Of a DNA stretch of 64,000 nt, positions 17,959 to 27,577 are shown in pieces (position 1 is the first letter of the stretch; each line of letters starts with the position of its first letter). The notes beneath the pieces are model-generated. The model made no database searches and was not told the DNA's origin. It saw only the letters and a list, made by a program, of their open reading frames with translations. Made by a program: the position numbers and the translations under genes. The stretch covers positions 248,001-312,000 of the forward strand of contig NZ_RQFK01000009.1 in the NCBI RefSeq assembly GCF_004770765.1, in the 5' to 3' direction. The stretch comes from Leptospira noumeaensis (GTDB lineage Bacteria > Spirochaetota > Leptospiria > Leptospirales > Leptospiraceae).

Positions 17959-19026
17959 TTAATTGTATTCTAATAAGTGAGAAACGACATCTTCCTCTCC
18001 ATCGGTTTTTAATTCTAACTTCGGAGTCATCGAGTCGATTGTATTAATTAGAGTCAGCACTTCTTCAAATTGACAAGAAATTATTCGGGATAGGTCAATA
18101 TAAGCGGAACGAAAGTATAAATCGAGTGCATTTACCAAATGGAAGTATTCGCTAAAATCCCCACGATCTGTATAAAGAATAGGAGTTTTGGCATAATAAC
18201 ATTCCGCAAGAATTCCATATCCAGGTTTTGTACAAACATAATCAGCTGCTGCCACCAAGTCAGGATAATGGGAGACTTCGGGGACTAAAATTCCTTCACT
18301 CTGGATTCCGGGAACACCGTATGCCATAAGTTGGATGGACTTAGGAAGATTTTCTGTTTGTAGTTTGGTTCCCTCTAATCCATAAGCTCCAAAGGATAAA
18401 AGGATGTAAGTGGTATCATCCTTCATTCCAAAATTTTGTCTGGCCTTTTCTTTGGAGAGGGTTGGTTTTCTTCCCACAAGACCAATGTTAGTTTGTTCAA
18501 GGAAAGGAGGCATCGGACAAAAAAAAGGTAATACCAATGCTTCCGTTGCAAATCCATATTCCACTTGAAGTTGTTCGCTGAGAGTTCCAAAGTAAGAATC
18601 GTCTTTCGCGTAATTTTGGTAGATAAAATCCCAAGTAAAATTTCCAATAAATACACTGGGAATTCCTGTTTCTAGAGCTATGGTAATGGGAAACGAAGAA
18701 CTATCTGTAAGGATCAAACTTATTTTGTTTTTTTTGCAGTATTCTGTTTCTTCTTTTAGAAGTTTTGATTTGTTTTTTTCGAAGTCGATGAGTTCTTCTT
18801 TTGTGGTTTGTAAATCAATGGAGAGTGAGTTTTTTTGCGAAACACCTACATCCAGTTTTAAATTTTTTGTGATGAGTTTTGGATGGGTAAACTCTAAAAA
18901 TGAAATTCTTGGACTGACTAAGTGAATTTCTTCAATGAAATCCTCTTTTAGTAGGCGCCTTATGATATTTCCAGAGCGACTGATATGGCCAAAACCGTGA
19001 CCTGAAATATAAAAATATAATTTCAT
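17959..19026 (-). CDS. GT-B-like glycosyltransferase-type protein (related to the L-arabinokinase N-terminal domain)
   Basis: A 355-residue protein beginning MKLYFYISGHGFGHISRSGN; the GHGFGHISRS motif is the Gly/His-rich nucleotide-sugar loop of GT28-like enzymes. Further marks are GIPSVFIGNFTWDFIYQNYA and TKPGYGILAECYYAKTPILY, which resemble the N-terminal domain of plant and bacterial L-arabinokinases. The donor and acceptor are unknown. Start ATG 19026 overlaps the upstream rRNA-methyltransferase-like gene by four bases, and the next gene (DUF342) follows with no gap. Its position between an RNA methyltransferase and a DUF342 protein gives no clear functional hint. Confidence 0.75.
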   Translation of the reverse strand: MKLYFYISGHGFGHISRSGNIIRRLLKEDFIEEIHLVSPRISFLEFTHPKLITKNLKLDVGVSQKNSLSIDLQTTKEELIDFEKNKSKLLKEETEYCKKNKISLILTDSSSFPITIALETGIPSVFIGNFTWDFIYQNYAKDDSYFGTLSEQLQVEYGFATEALVLPFFCPMPPFLEQTNIGLVGRKPTLSKEKARQNFGMKDDTTYILLSFGAYGLEGTKLQTENLPKSIQLMAYGVPGIQSEGILVPEVSHYPDLVAAADYVCTKPGYGILAECYYAKTPILYTDRGDFSEYFHLVNALDLYFRSAYIDLSRIISCQFEEVLTLINTIDSMTPKLELKTDGEEDVVSHLLEYN

Positions 19027-19856
19027 TTCTTTCTTTGTCTAATGGATTCATATAATACAATTCCACAGGACATGGCAAGGTTTAATGAATCGGCTTCTCC
19101 AAGCATGGGTAAATGAAGGGTGTCATCAGAAAGTTGTTTGGCATCATCACTTAGTCCATATTGTTCACTTCCAAAAAGAAATACGGACTTTTCTTTCATA
19201 TTGATCGAAGTATAAAGAGTTTTTCCTTCTGGAGTGACCGCATAACGTTTGTACCCTTTGGATTTGAACTTTTTTAGAACTTCCTGTAAATCTCCAATAT
19301 AAACGGGTAAAGTAAAAATAGTTCCCGTACTTGCTCGCACTACATTTGGATTAAAAAGATCAATTCTTGGATCGGTGACAATCACAAGGCCAACACCTGC
19401 ACCTTCTGCTGTTCGTAGGATGGTTCCGAGGTTTCCCGGTTTTTCCACTCCTTCGATGATGAGGATGGGATTGGTATCAATCGATTTGATTTTTTCCCAA
19501 GGGACATGGGCATCGGGAGTTTCTGCCACAGCGATGAGGCCGTCTGGCCGATCCCTGTAAGAAATTTTTTCAAAAATTTTACGGGGAAGTTCAAAGATAG
19601 GACATTGGATTGAGTTTATGAGGGCCTCTTCATTTTCTCCTAAAAAACATTCTGGGGAAATGAAGAGACTTGTGATATTTACCGGTAAACATGGAATAGG
19701 TGAGGTTGGATTGCTTGTGATTGCTTTTTTGATTTCACGATACCCTTCAATGAAAAACTTTTTTTCTTCATCGCGATTTCGTTTTTCTTTGAGTCCCGCA
19801 ACCCACTTGACCTTGGGATTGGAAAAACTGGTGATGTATTGTCTTTTATTTGGCAT
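19023..19856 (-). CDS. TrmH/SpoU family RNA 2'-O-methyltransferase
   Basis: A 277-residue SPOUT-class methyltransferase. The three SpoU motifs are visible: VEKPGNLGTILRTAEGAG near 135-152, FLFGSEQYGLSDD near 229-241 and LPMLGEADSLNLAMSCGIVL near 251-270. The N-terminal part (NPKVKWVAGLKEKRNRDEEK) resembles the RNA-binding substrate domain of RlmB/TsnR-type enzymes. It methylates a ribose in rRNA or tRNA; the exact nucleotide cannot be read from the sequence. It overlaps the downstream glycosyltransferase-like gene by an ATGA junction and follows another RNA-methyltransferase-like gene after 33 bases. Confidence 0.92.
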   Translation of the reverse strand: MPNKRQYITSFSNPKVKWVAGLKEKRNRDEEKKFFIEGYREIKKAITSNPTSPIPCLPVNITSLFISPECFLGENEEALINSIQCPIFELPRKIFEKISYRDRPDGLIAVAETPDAHVPWEKIKSIDTNPILIIEGVEKPGNLGTILRTAEGAGVGLVIVTDPRIDLFNPNVVRASTGTIFTLPVYIGDLQEVLKKFKSKGYKRYAVTPEGKTLYTSINMKEKSVFLFGSEQYGLSDDAKQLSDDTLHLPMLGEADSLNLAMSCGIVLYESIRQRKK

Positions 19857-19889
19857 ATAACAGGATTGGAAACTTTAGGTTTGCCTGGT

Positions 19890-20723
19890 TTATTTTGAGA
19901 AGAAAGTACAAAACCCAGCTGGGTATTTTTTCCCCGATTTTTCTGGAATGAATAATTCAGAGGTTTGGTAGTTCCCTTTGGTTTTGATTCGTGAAGATAA
20001 AATCCTTTCTAAGGTTAAGGGACTAAAACCTTGGCTATGACAACTGAGGATGACAAATTCTGGTTTGGAATCGGAGAGTTCCATAAGGGCATCCATCAGT
20101 TCACTTAAGTTTTCTTCAATTTTCCAAACCTCTCCTTTGGAACCACGTCCAAAACTAGGAGGATCAAGGATAAGGCCTTGGTATTTTTTTCCCCGTTTGA
20201 TTTCACGGCGGATGAATTTCATCACATCATCCACAATCCAACGCACAGGTTTCGAATCGAGTCCTGATAGTTTTGCATTTTCTCGTGCCCAGTCGACCAT
20301 CCCTTTGGAGGCATCCACATGGCAGACACTCATCCCAGCATCAAGACAGGCGAGTGTGGAACCACCGGAATAAGCAAAAAGGTTTAATACTTCGAGACCT
20401 TGTTTCTTTTTTCCAATCTCTCGGATGCGGTTCCAATTGGTTTCTTGTTCGGGGAAAAGGCCAATATGGCCAAAGGGTGTGAGTTTGATTTTGAATGTTA
20501 GATTGGAAAATTCGATGGTAAAACTTTCAGGAACTTTTTTTTGAAAATTCCAATGCCCCGAACCCGAGTCATTTTTGATGTATTGGGCATGAAGGTCGTT
20601 CCAGATTCCAGGAGTTTCTTTTCCATAAGCAGAAGTAGGGGAAGAACGATGGAGTTTGTATCCGCCAACGATTTCTAATTTGGATAGGTCACCTGAATCC
20701 AGGAGTTCGTAACTTTTTGTCAT
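19890..20723 (-). CDS. Class I SAM-dependent methyltransferase (RlmI/RlmK-like)
   Basis: A 277-residue protein with the SAM-binding motif LNLFAYSGGSTLACLDAG near residues 112-129 and the DPPSFGRG motif near 187, typical of 23S rRNA m5C methyltransferases of the RlmI type or related C-methyltransferases. It has no PUA domain at the N-terminus, so it is shorter than RlmI (about 396 residues) and closer to stand-alone catalytic forms. The target nucleotide is unknown. Start ATG 20723 overlaps the upstream SpoIIE gene by four bases, and the TrmH-like gene follows, suggesting one RNA-modification transcript. Confidence 0.88.
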   Translation of the reverse strand: MTKSYELLDSGDLSKLEIVGGYKLHRSSPTSAYGKETPGIWNDLHAQYIKNDSGSGHWNFQKKVPESFTIEFSNLTFKIKLTPFGHIGLFPEQETNWNRIREIGKKKQGLEVLNLFAYSGGSTLACLDAGMSVCHVDASKGMVDWARENAKLSGLDSKPVRWIVDDVMKFIRREIKRGKKYQGLILDPPSFGRGSKGEVWKIEENLSELMDALMELSDSKPEFVILSCHSQGFSPLTLERILSSRIKTKGNYQTSELFIPEKSGKKYPAGFCTFFSK

Positions 20724-22651
20724 ACCAATTCCAGAAAAATAAAGGTTAGGTCGTCGTCCCAGTCTTTTATTTCTCTTTTAGAAAATGACTCTAAATCTTG
20801 GATGAGTTTTATTTTAAAAAGATGATTTGGAATTTCGCGGTTGGCTTTTAAAAATTCCAGAAGTCCCGATTCTCCATACATTTCCCCTTCTGGATTAAAA
20901 CATTCCAAAACTCCATCACTTAAGATAAGAATTCTATCTTTTGGTTCCACTCTATGTGTGGTTTCTTCGATTTGAATTTCTGGAAAAACTCCAATGATTT
21001 TCCCCTTGGGATGGACTTTGATGATCTCACCACTGGCCCTTTGTAAATAGGCACTGGGATGGCCTGCCCTTCCAAACCTCCAAACTTTGGTGGATGTATT
21101 GAGATATACATAAGAAGCCGTAACATACTGCGGGTTACAATTTCCGTATAACACGCGGTTCATTCCTTCTAATACCTGTTTGGGTGAAGGGATATTGTCT
21201 TTTTGTGTAGTAAAGGCAACCTTTCCCATTGCTGAAATCAGAGATGCGGGAATTCCATGGCCCGAAACATCACAAAGAACAATTCCTAGTTCATAAGGAT
21301 TGGGTGAGAAGTATTCGTAAAAATCTCCACCTACATCTTTCATTGGTTGGATGTAAATTTGCATTTGTAAGTTTTTTACATCCGGAATTGTTTTGGGAAG
21401 GGACTGCATAAGAATGTCCCTAGAAATTTTTCTTTCTTTCCTAAGGCTTGTGACTTGGGCTAGGGCCAAATCTTTTTCTTGGCGTAATAACTGGATACGG
21501 TCAGCCAAAGCAAAGGCAAACAAAGTGATGTCTGCAAGAGAAGCAATGGGAAATAACATTTCTTCTAAAAAGGAATTGGAAGGAAGGATTCCAAATTTCA
21601 GTAATCCATAAACAAGGCAAGTTACGAGTAATAAAACAAAGGCGAAAGCAAAATAATAAAAAGACCTAAGCCTTTTATAAATTCCCCAAATCAAAACTCC
21701 GAGTAAACTAAGACAAATGAATACAGAAAGCCAAGTCACGCCAATGGATGATTCAGATATTCCACCTAACAAGGAAACTGTTGCGTTCAGTAGGGAGAAA
21801 TATCCCAATACCTGGTAGAACCTTGCGATTCTGGGAATTCGGATTTTTAGTTTTAGAAAATTAGAAGTAAAGAGAACAAAGAAAAAGAGGCAAATGCTAA
21901 AGAAAAAAGGAATCCCTATTCGTTTCCAAAAATAAGAATCGGGAACAAAAAAATAGCCCCAGAACCCCAGTAAAGAAAGTTGGCCAAGGCCAAAAAACAA
22001 AACATAACCAATATAATAAAAATAGTTTCGATCCCGAACAAAAAATGCAATGGCGAGATTGTATAAAATTATGATTCCGAGGCTTCCAAAGAATAATCCA
22101 TAAATCCATTGTGTGATATAGTCTTCTCTTTGGAGATTCCTTTGGTTGGTAAAAATGAGAGAAAACTGCAAAGAAATATCTGAACGAATGGCAATCAGTA
22201 TGGTTTCCCTTTCATGCCCTACCCGAAAGACAAAGTTTCTGTGAGGAATTTCTCTTTGGAAAACGGGTTGGATATGACCCGATTTGGAAATGATATATTT
22301 TTTACCGTCGTTTTTGTGGAATAGTTCCACCAAATCAATATTATGTGCTTGTATGAGTAGAAGAGGATATTTTGTAGGATCAGGGAAATCCTGTGGATCT
22401 AGTTTTAACCAAAGAGTCCCCTTTAGAAATCCAAAATTTGGAAAGGGATCTACAATTTTTTGGAAAACACCGGTAGTTAAAACGGATTCCACAGGAACAG
22501 AAGAACTGGGATCAATCCAATAGGAAAATTTGGTTGTGTGGACGATCCTTTCGCCAATATCGTTTTGTGATTCTGAAAAAAGGGGATGGGTAAAAAAAAG
22601 AGTTAAGGTAGAAAAAAGAAAAAAAATCGATTTAGAAAAGGTATTTTTCAA
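20720..22651 (-). CDS. 7TMR-DISM membrane receptor with C-terminal SpoIIE phosphatase
   Basis: A 643-residue sensor-effector. The signal peptide (residues about 1-24) leads an extracytoplasmic 7TMR-DISM extracellular domain (about 30-165), then seven hydrophobic segments (about 185-385), a short coiled coil (QLLRQEKDLALAQVTSL) and a SpoIIE/PP2C domain (about 430-643). The latter has DVGGDFYEY and LCDVSGHGIPASLIS, containing the metal-binding aspartates of these phosphatases. It probably senses an envelope signal and dephosphorylates an anti-sigma-antagonist such as a STAS protein. It is coupled to the methyltransferase gene and lies 52 bases downstream of the citrate synthase gene. Confidence 0.92.
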   Translation of the reverse strand: MKNTFSKSIFFLFSTLTLFFTHPLFSESQNDIGERIVHTTKFSYWIDPSSSVPVESVLTTGVFQKIVDPFPNFGFLKGTLWLKLDPQDFPDPTKYPLLLIQAHNIDLVELFHKNDGKKYIISKSGHIQPVFQREIPHRNFVFRVGHERETILIAIRSDISLQFSLIFTNQRNLQREDYITQWIYGLFFGSLGIIILYNLAIAFFVRDRNYFYYIGYVLFFGLGQLSLLGFWGYFFVPDSYFWKRIGIPFFFSICLFFFVLFTSNFLKLKIRIPRIARFYQVLGYFSLLNATVSLLGGISESSIGVTWLSVFICLSLLGVLIWGIYKRLRSFYYFAFAFVLLLVTCLVYGLLKFGILPSNSFLEEMLFPIASLADITLFAFALADRIQLLRQEKDLALAQVTSLRKERKISRDILMQSLPKTIPDVKNLQMQIYIQPMKDVGGDFYEYFSPNPYELGIVLCDVSGHGIPASLISAMGKVAFTTQKDNIPSPKQVLEGMNRVLYGNCNPQYVTASYVYLNTSTKVWRFGRAGHPSAYLQRASGEIIKVHPKGKIIGVFPEIQIEETTHRVEPKDRILILSDGVLECFNPEGEMYGESGLLEFLKANREIPNHLFKIKLIQDLESFSKREIKDWDDDLTFIFLELV

Positions 22652-22663
22652 TTCTTAGGTTGT

Positions 22664-22694
22664 GGACAAGGGTGATTCACCCCTGTCCTTTTTT
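22664..22694. terminator. Hairpin with T-run on the plus strand
   Basis: GGACA(A)GGGTG at 22664-22674 pairs with CACCC(C)TGTCC at 22678-22688, with one A-C mismatch, around a 3-base loop (ATT). It is followed on the plus strand by TTTTTT (22689-22694). That is a textbook intrinsic-terminator layout for plus-strand transcription, but both flanking genes are on the minus strand. It may block antisense transcripts or act as a weak attenuator between citrate synthase and the SpoIIE gene. Confidence 0.45.
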
Positions 22695-22703
22695 CGTTTG
22701 GCA

Positions 22704-23993
22704 TTAAGCCTGTTTTTTGGCTGCTTCGTAAGAGATCTCTTGTGGGCCTGTGTAAATTTGGCGTGGTCGGCCAATCTTTAAACTTGGGTCTTCAATCATC
22801 TCTTTCCATTGTGCAATCCAACCTGGAAGTCTTCCCATAGCAAACATCACTGTAAACATATTGGTAGGAATTCCTAACGCGCGGTAGATGATCCCTGAGT
22901 AGAAGTCAACGTTTGGATAAAGTTTTCTTTCTACGAAGTAAGGATCATTGAGAGCTGCTTCTTCCAATTCTTTTGCAATGTCTAGAAGTGGATCTTTGAT
23001 TCCTAGTTTGTTTAGGACTTTATCACAAGCAACTTTGATGATTTTGGCACGAGGGTCAAAGTTTTTGTAAACTCGGTGACCAAATCCATTCAATCGGAAA
23101 CTGGAATTTTTGTCTTTGGCTTGTTCTACGATTTTTTTCACAGAAAGTCCGCTTTTTTTAATTCCTTCCAACATTTCCAATACTTCTTGGTTAGCACCAC
23201 CGTGACGTGGTCCCCAAAGTGCAAGGATTCCCGCAGAAATCGCACCATACAAGTTGGCAAGGGAAGATCCCACCAAACGCACGGTAGATGTAGAACAGTT
23301 TTGTTCGTGATCTGCGTGGAGGATGAGAAGTAAGTTGAGTGCAGAAACAATTTCTGGATCGATATGATAATCTTCCGCAGGAACCGCAAACATCATGTTC
23401 ATGAAGTTAGATGCATAATCTAATTCGTTGAGTGGATGTATGATCGGTTGTCCGATTGATTTTTTGTAAGCGTAAGCTGCGATCGTTGGAAATTTTGCGA
23501 GCAAACGAATGATTGAGATTTCTCTATGTTCCTCATTCATTGGATCGTAACTATCTTGGTAGTATGTTGACAAACATCCCATCATACAAGACATGATTGC
23601 CATCGGGTGTCCGTCTTTTGGAAAACCGTTAAACAGTCGTTTGAGATCCTCATGGATCATTGTATGATTGGTGATAGAAGTATTCCACTCTTTGAGTTGT
23701 GTGTCACTAGGAAGTTTGCCGTAGATGAGTAAATAAGCTACTTCAGTAAACGTAGACTTAGCGGCCAAATCATCGATAGGAATTCCGCGGTAACGCAGGA
23801 TCCCTTGTTCTCCATCGAGAAAGGTAATCTCACTGGTGCAAGCACCTGTATTTAAATAACCGGAATCAATCGTAACATAACCGGACAATTGGCGGAGTTT
23901 AGTAATATCAATTGCCTTCTCGTTTTCGCTTCCCACTAAAATCGGAAGTTCGAACTCTTTTCCATCCACTTTCAGAATTGCCTTTTCGGACAT
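22704..23993 (-). CDS. gltA: Citrate synthase (type II)
   Basis: A 429-residue enzyme, close to the E. coli GltA length. Active-site histidines are visible in LHADHEQNCSTSTVRLVG and GFGHRVYKNFDPRAK, and the catalytic aspartate in NVDFYSGIIYRALGIP. It condenses oxaloacetate and acetyl-CoA in the first TCA step. The N-terminal domain (about the first 55 residues) suggests the NADH-regulated Gram-negative form. The start at 23993 is 68 bases downstream of the lytic transglycosylase; the 3' end is 52 bases from the SpoIIE gene with a hairpin between. Confidence 0.97.
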   Translation of the reverse strand: MSEKAILKVDGKEFELPILVGSENEKAIDITKLRQLSGYVTIDSGYLNTGACTSEITFLDGEQGILRYRGIPIDDLAAKSTFTEVAYLLIYGKLPSDTQLKEWNTSITNHTMIHEDLKRLFNGFPKDGHPMAIMSCMMGCLSTYYQDSYDPMNEEHREISIIRLLAKFPTIAAYAYKKSIGQPIIHPLNELDYASNFMNMMFAVPAEDYHIDPEIVSALNLLLILHADHEQNCSTSTVRLVGSSLANLYGAISAGILALWGPRHGGANQEVLEMLEGIKKSGLSVKKIVEQAKDKNSSFRLNGFGHRVYKNFDPRAKIIKVACDKVLNKLGIKDPLLDIAKELEEAALNDPYFVERKLYPNVDFYSGIIYRALGIPTNMFTVMFAMGRLPGWIAQWKEMIEDPSLKIGRPRQIYTGPQEISYEAAKKQA

Positions 23994-24061
23994 ATCTTCT
24001 CCTGTATATCTCTGTCTATTTCAAAGGATAGACGGAGGAAAGAGTGGGGAAAAGCCATTTT

Positions 24062-26329
24062 TTACAACTTATGGTATTTTTTCATGATGTCATATGCGTA
24101 GAAATTCGAAACCACGATGCGACAGTAATCTCTCGACTCTTTGTAAGGAAGGTCTTCCAAAAAATGGTTAAAATCACCGGTGTAAACGGACTTCTTCCAC
24201 TTTCGTAAATTCCCAGGGCCTCCGTTGTACGCGATAGACGCCCATTTCAATTCGTTGTCGTTGGATTTTAAAAGGTAGGCCAGAAATTTTGTCCCCAAAC
24301 GGATGGAGGTTTCTGGTTCGTAGAGGGAGTAGGAAGTGATTCCCATACGATTTGCCAATTCCTTCCCTGTCGCTGGCATAATTTGCATGAGGCCCCGGGC
24401 GTTGGATCTGGAAGTGGCTGTTTCTTTGAAAAAGGATTCTTGGCGCATCAGAGCATAAATTTTGTCTTCTGAGATGTCATTTTCCTGCGCGTAACGGGAA
24501 ACAATACTTTGGTGTGGCCTTGGATACATTCGTACAGAAAGCGAAGTTGGCAAAAGTATCGGGTCGTCGGGAATGAGATGCCTTTTCAAAAGAGACCTTG
24601 TGTGAAACGCCGTATAATATGTATTATATGTTAAGTCACCGATTCCTACTAAAATTTCATCTTTTTCTTCGTCGGTAAGATTTTCTCTTTTTACATGAAA
24701 GTTTACAAGACTGAGGCCCAAACTATCTTCGCCGAGTCGAAAGTATTCTTTGGCTAAATTCAGAAGTTTGTGGCCTTGGATTCTTGAACTCATTCCACCC
24801 AGTTTGTTCCCTAATTCATAAGAATCCTTGGGATAGACAAACCCTAAGTTTCTACCAAGGATGGCATACGATTCTTCTGGAATTCCTGCAGTATAAGATA
24901 GATATTCATAAAGATACTCTTTGTTATACGTAGGGTTGTCTGGTTTACTTCCTTCTTTGATGAGGGATAAAAATTCTTCGCGGATGACACGCGTGTAGTA
25001 AGAACCAGGGCAAAGGGCATAGTATCTTTTTAATTCTTTTTTTAACTTGTCGGTCTCACCATTTTCTTTTAGTGCACGCAAATACCAATACACAAGTCGG
25101 CCTTTCACTGGTAAGTTTGGAATTTCCGCAAGGGCTTTTTCGAATTTTACAATTGGAGCATAGTCTGATTTATCTCCTTTTCGATTCACTAAGTATTCGA
25201 TGAGACGATCTTGGTAAAAAAGATTAAAAGGATATTTTCCTAAATATAAAATTAGGTTTTCAAAATACATTTCCTTGTCACCTAATCTGTCGTAAGTGGC
25301 CGCAAGCACTCGGTAATAACCTGCATCTTTTCCTGGAAATGTTTTTAAAAGTTCAATTGCATTTTGGAATTTGTTTTGTTGGTATAAAATATCAGCTAAG
25401 CTAACAATATACGAAGAATCCATATCTACAAAGGTTTTATTGGAACGTAAAACCCTGAAAAGTTCGTTTGTTTTCCCTGTTTTTGTTAAAATAGTAGCGA
25501 GGTGTTTGAAACCTTCGTAATAGGCAAGTCTTGTGGAAAATAACTCAGGTCTTGTGCGAAACAAGGCTTCTTTGTCATTATTACTGATTGCGGGAAGTAA
25601 TAAGGTTAGTTCCGACGGAGCCAGTTGTAATATACTTCCCGATCCTTTGTATTTAGACCAGTCTGCTGCAATCATATGAACCGTAGAATCGGAAAGTCCA
25701 TCTCGTGACAAACAGTTCAGCCACTCTTCGACTGCTCCTTTTTCATCACCTAAGACGAGTTTTGCTTTTCCGTACCGGTATTGGCTGTCTCCTGTAAGAA
25801 GGTATTTTCTATGTGATTCTTGGATGGAATTTACTTTATCAAAAATCTCTTTCCATTGGTTGTTTGCGGCATGGAGACGAAGGAGTTCATCGAGTAACCT
25901 ACGACAAATGGGATCTTCTTCCAAATTCAATCGGTTTAAAAATTGGATTCTTTCAGCAGGGGTGAGATAATTTTTTTGAGTGATTTCTGTGTACAACTTC
26001 CAATAACTCAGTTTAAAAATAGTCGTTTGGAAGGGCATGGTTTGTGTCAGAATTTTTCTTACTTCTTCTTCTGAGGATTCTGTGACAAAAACTCCACGTA
26101 CTAAAGAAATTAAATATCGAAATCGTTTCTCCTTGTCTCCGTTAGGTGCTTTTTCGTGAAATTCGATCAGGCTATACACTTCACTTTCACGGGAAGGATT
26201 TGTATTTCGAAAATGATTTTCGATTTGCCCCCATTGGTGTGATTTGATTAAATATTGAAGGTCAGTTTCCGCAAATAGGGATGTTGTGAAAAAGAGAAGA
26301 ATTCTACTTGCTAACCAAAAATGCCTCAT
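24062..26329 (-). CDS. Soluble-lytic-transglycosylase-like protein (SLT domain)
   Basis: A 755-residue periplasmic protein with a hydrophobic leader (ASRILLFFTTSLFAE). A long helical-repeat region (about 30-590) resembles the U-shaped superhelix of Slt70. The C-terminal catalytic SLT domain contains ALMRQESFFKETATSRSNAR, whose glutamate near 633 is the catalytic acid, followed by GLMQIMPATGKELA and AYNGGPGNLRKW. It would cleave peptidoglycan between MurNAc and GlcNAc to form 1,6-anhydro ends. It is first in a minus-strand run and diverges from an unknown gene across 48 bases. Confidence 0.93.
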   Translation of the reverse strand: MRHFWLASRILLFFTTSLFAETDLQYLIKSHQWGQIENHFRNTNPSRESEVYSLIEFHEKAPNGDKEKRFRYLISLVRGVFVTESSEEEVRKILTQTMPFQTTIFKLSYWKLYTEITQKNYLTPAERIQFLNRLNLEEDPICRRLLDELLRLHAANNQWKEIFDKVNSIQESHRKYLLTGDSQYRYGKAKLVLGDEKGAVEEWLNCLSRDGLSDSTVHMIAADWSKYKGSGSILQLAPSELTLLLPAISNNDKEALFRTRPELFSTRLAYYEGFKHLATILTKTGKTNELFRVLRSNKTFVDMDSSYIVSLADILYQQNKFQNAIELLKTFPGKDAGYYRVLAATYDRLGDKEMYFENLILYLGKYPFNLFYQDRLIEYLVNRKGDKSDYAPIVKFEKALAEIPNLPVKGRLVYWYLRALKENGETDKLKKELKRYYALCPGSYYTRVIREEFLSLIKEGSKPDNPTYNKEYLYEYLSYTAGIPEESYAILGRNLGFVYPKDSYELGNKLGGMSSRIQGHKLLNLAKEYFRLGEDSLGLSLVNFHVKRENLTDEEKDEILVGIGDLTYNTYYTAFHTRSLLKRHLIPDDPILLPTSLSVRMYPRPHQSIVSRYAQENDISEDKIYALMRQESFFKETATSRSNARGLMQIMPATGKELANRMGITSYSLYEPETSIRLGTKFLAYLLKSNDNELKWASIAYNGGPGNLRKWKKSVYTGDFNHFLEDLPYKESRDYCRIVVSNFYAYDIMKKYHKL

Positions 26330-26377
26330 GCATACTTCCTATGATTACGAATTTAGAGAGGGAAGGTTCCTCTCCTT

Positions 26378-27577
26378 ATGAGCTTACAAACAGAATACAA
26401 ACTGCAATGGCCGGAATATCGGATTGAATTCCACCTAAGGCCTCATATTCCAAAAACGGCGACACTGCCGGAGCTTTGGCCTGCTTTACGTGCCTTCTTT
26501 TCAGGCAGTCAGTCTCGTTTTGCAAACTATCTATACTATCTATCGACCGATTTTTCCGGGGGGTTCAGCCTTTGTTCCATTTTGGGCGAAAATGAGGCAA
26601 ACATTCGGTTTTCAGATCCTAGGCTCATCAGTCCAAGTCCCTTTCCGAAAGATACTTTGGAGCAGATTTGGAAACTTTGCCAAAACCGTGAGTTTGAAGA
26701 AATGGAAAGAGAGGATTGGGAACTCATTGGGTTTGGACATTTGTATTTGGGAAATACCAAAGAGTTTCGCAATTGGGTTTTGAAAACCAAAGAATTTTTC
26801 GGCCAAACCGATGACAACCGTAGGTTTTTATTTTTGCTCGGTTGGGAATCCTCAGAGTTCCCATTTGAAAACTCCATATTGCATATATTAGTTGAATATG
26901 TAAAAGGGAATCGGGATGTTTTAAATTTCAAAACACTAACTGATGCAGTCATTGTCGATTCCCATTGGCAAATTTCAGGTGTTTTATTTCATGCGATTGA
27001 AACAGGCTGGTTTACTGGAGAAGAAACATTCCGATTTTGGAAGTTTCTCATTGGATTTTACGCGGAATGGGAAGATTGGGAAAAACAAAAATTTCGTTCG
27101 GTATCTCTTGGAAAAATCCCTGCTTTCCCCGCATTACGATATGCAAAAAGGTATTTTCCACAGGATACATTTTTATCATACCAAGTGGAATTGGAAACGA
27201 ACTTACGCGGAGACTGGACTTATGGTGATGGATTTGGTTATGAACTGACCCACCAAATGGATCCCTTTGTGGAAACCATCGTAAGGTTTCGAACAGACAA
27301 AGAAAAATTTGAAGATGAATTAAAAAACGAACTCATAAAAAGACCTTATTCTTATTTTATCAATTTACAATTGGCTTTTATTAGTTTCGTGAAAAAAGAA
27401 AACCAAATCTTTTTGGAATTTTATAAAAAAGCAGGACGACTCAAATATTTACCTTTGGCTCTCAATTTGTATTGGAGAGTTTTGAAATCAAACGGCGAAG
27501 AGGTTCTTGCAAAATCCATTGAACGAACGTTAATAGCGACAGGCGAATCCACAAACATTCCTGAAGGTTGGGAATAA
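26378..27577 (+). CDS. Hypothetical protein (399 aa)
   Basis: A 399-residue protein with no clear signal peptide, a high aromatic content and helical repeat-like segments. Nothing in it matches a family I know; it seems Leptospira-type. It heads a plus-strand run with end-to-start junctions: the next gene begins on the base after its stop. The first half (FFSGSQSRFANYLYYLSTDF) is rich in Phe and Tyr, and the middle (WEDWEKQKFRSVSLGKIPAF) is Trp-rich. Its neighbours include a bactofilin and pdxA, so envelope or shape-related roles are possible but unproven. Confidence 0.7.
   Translation: MSLQTEYKLQWPEYRIEFHLRPHIPKTATLPELWPALRAFFSGSQSRFANYLYYLSTDFSGGFSLCSILGENEANIRFSDPRLISPSPFPKDTLEQIWKLCQNREFEEMEREDWELIGFGHLYLGNTKEFRNWVLKTKEFFGQTDDNRRFLFLLGWESSEFPFENSILHILVEYVKGNRDVLNFKTLTDAVIVDSHWQISGVLFHAIETGWFTGEETFRFWKFLIGFYAEWEDWEKQKFRSVSLGKIPAFPALRYAKRYFPQDTFLSYQVELETNLRGDWTYGDGFGYELTHQMDPFVETIVRFRTDKEKFEDELKNELIKRPYSYFINLQLAFISFVKKENQIFLEFYKKAGRLKYLPLALNLYWRVLKSNGEEVLAKSIERTLIATGESTNIPEGWE

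Noticed and set aside
26536..26952. Minus-strand frame within the hypothetical gene at 26378
   Set aside because: The plus-strand gene has the consistent frame, is joined to its neighbours and is longer.
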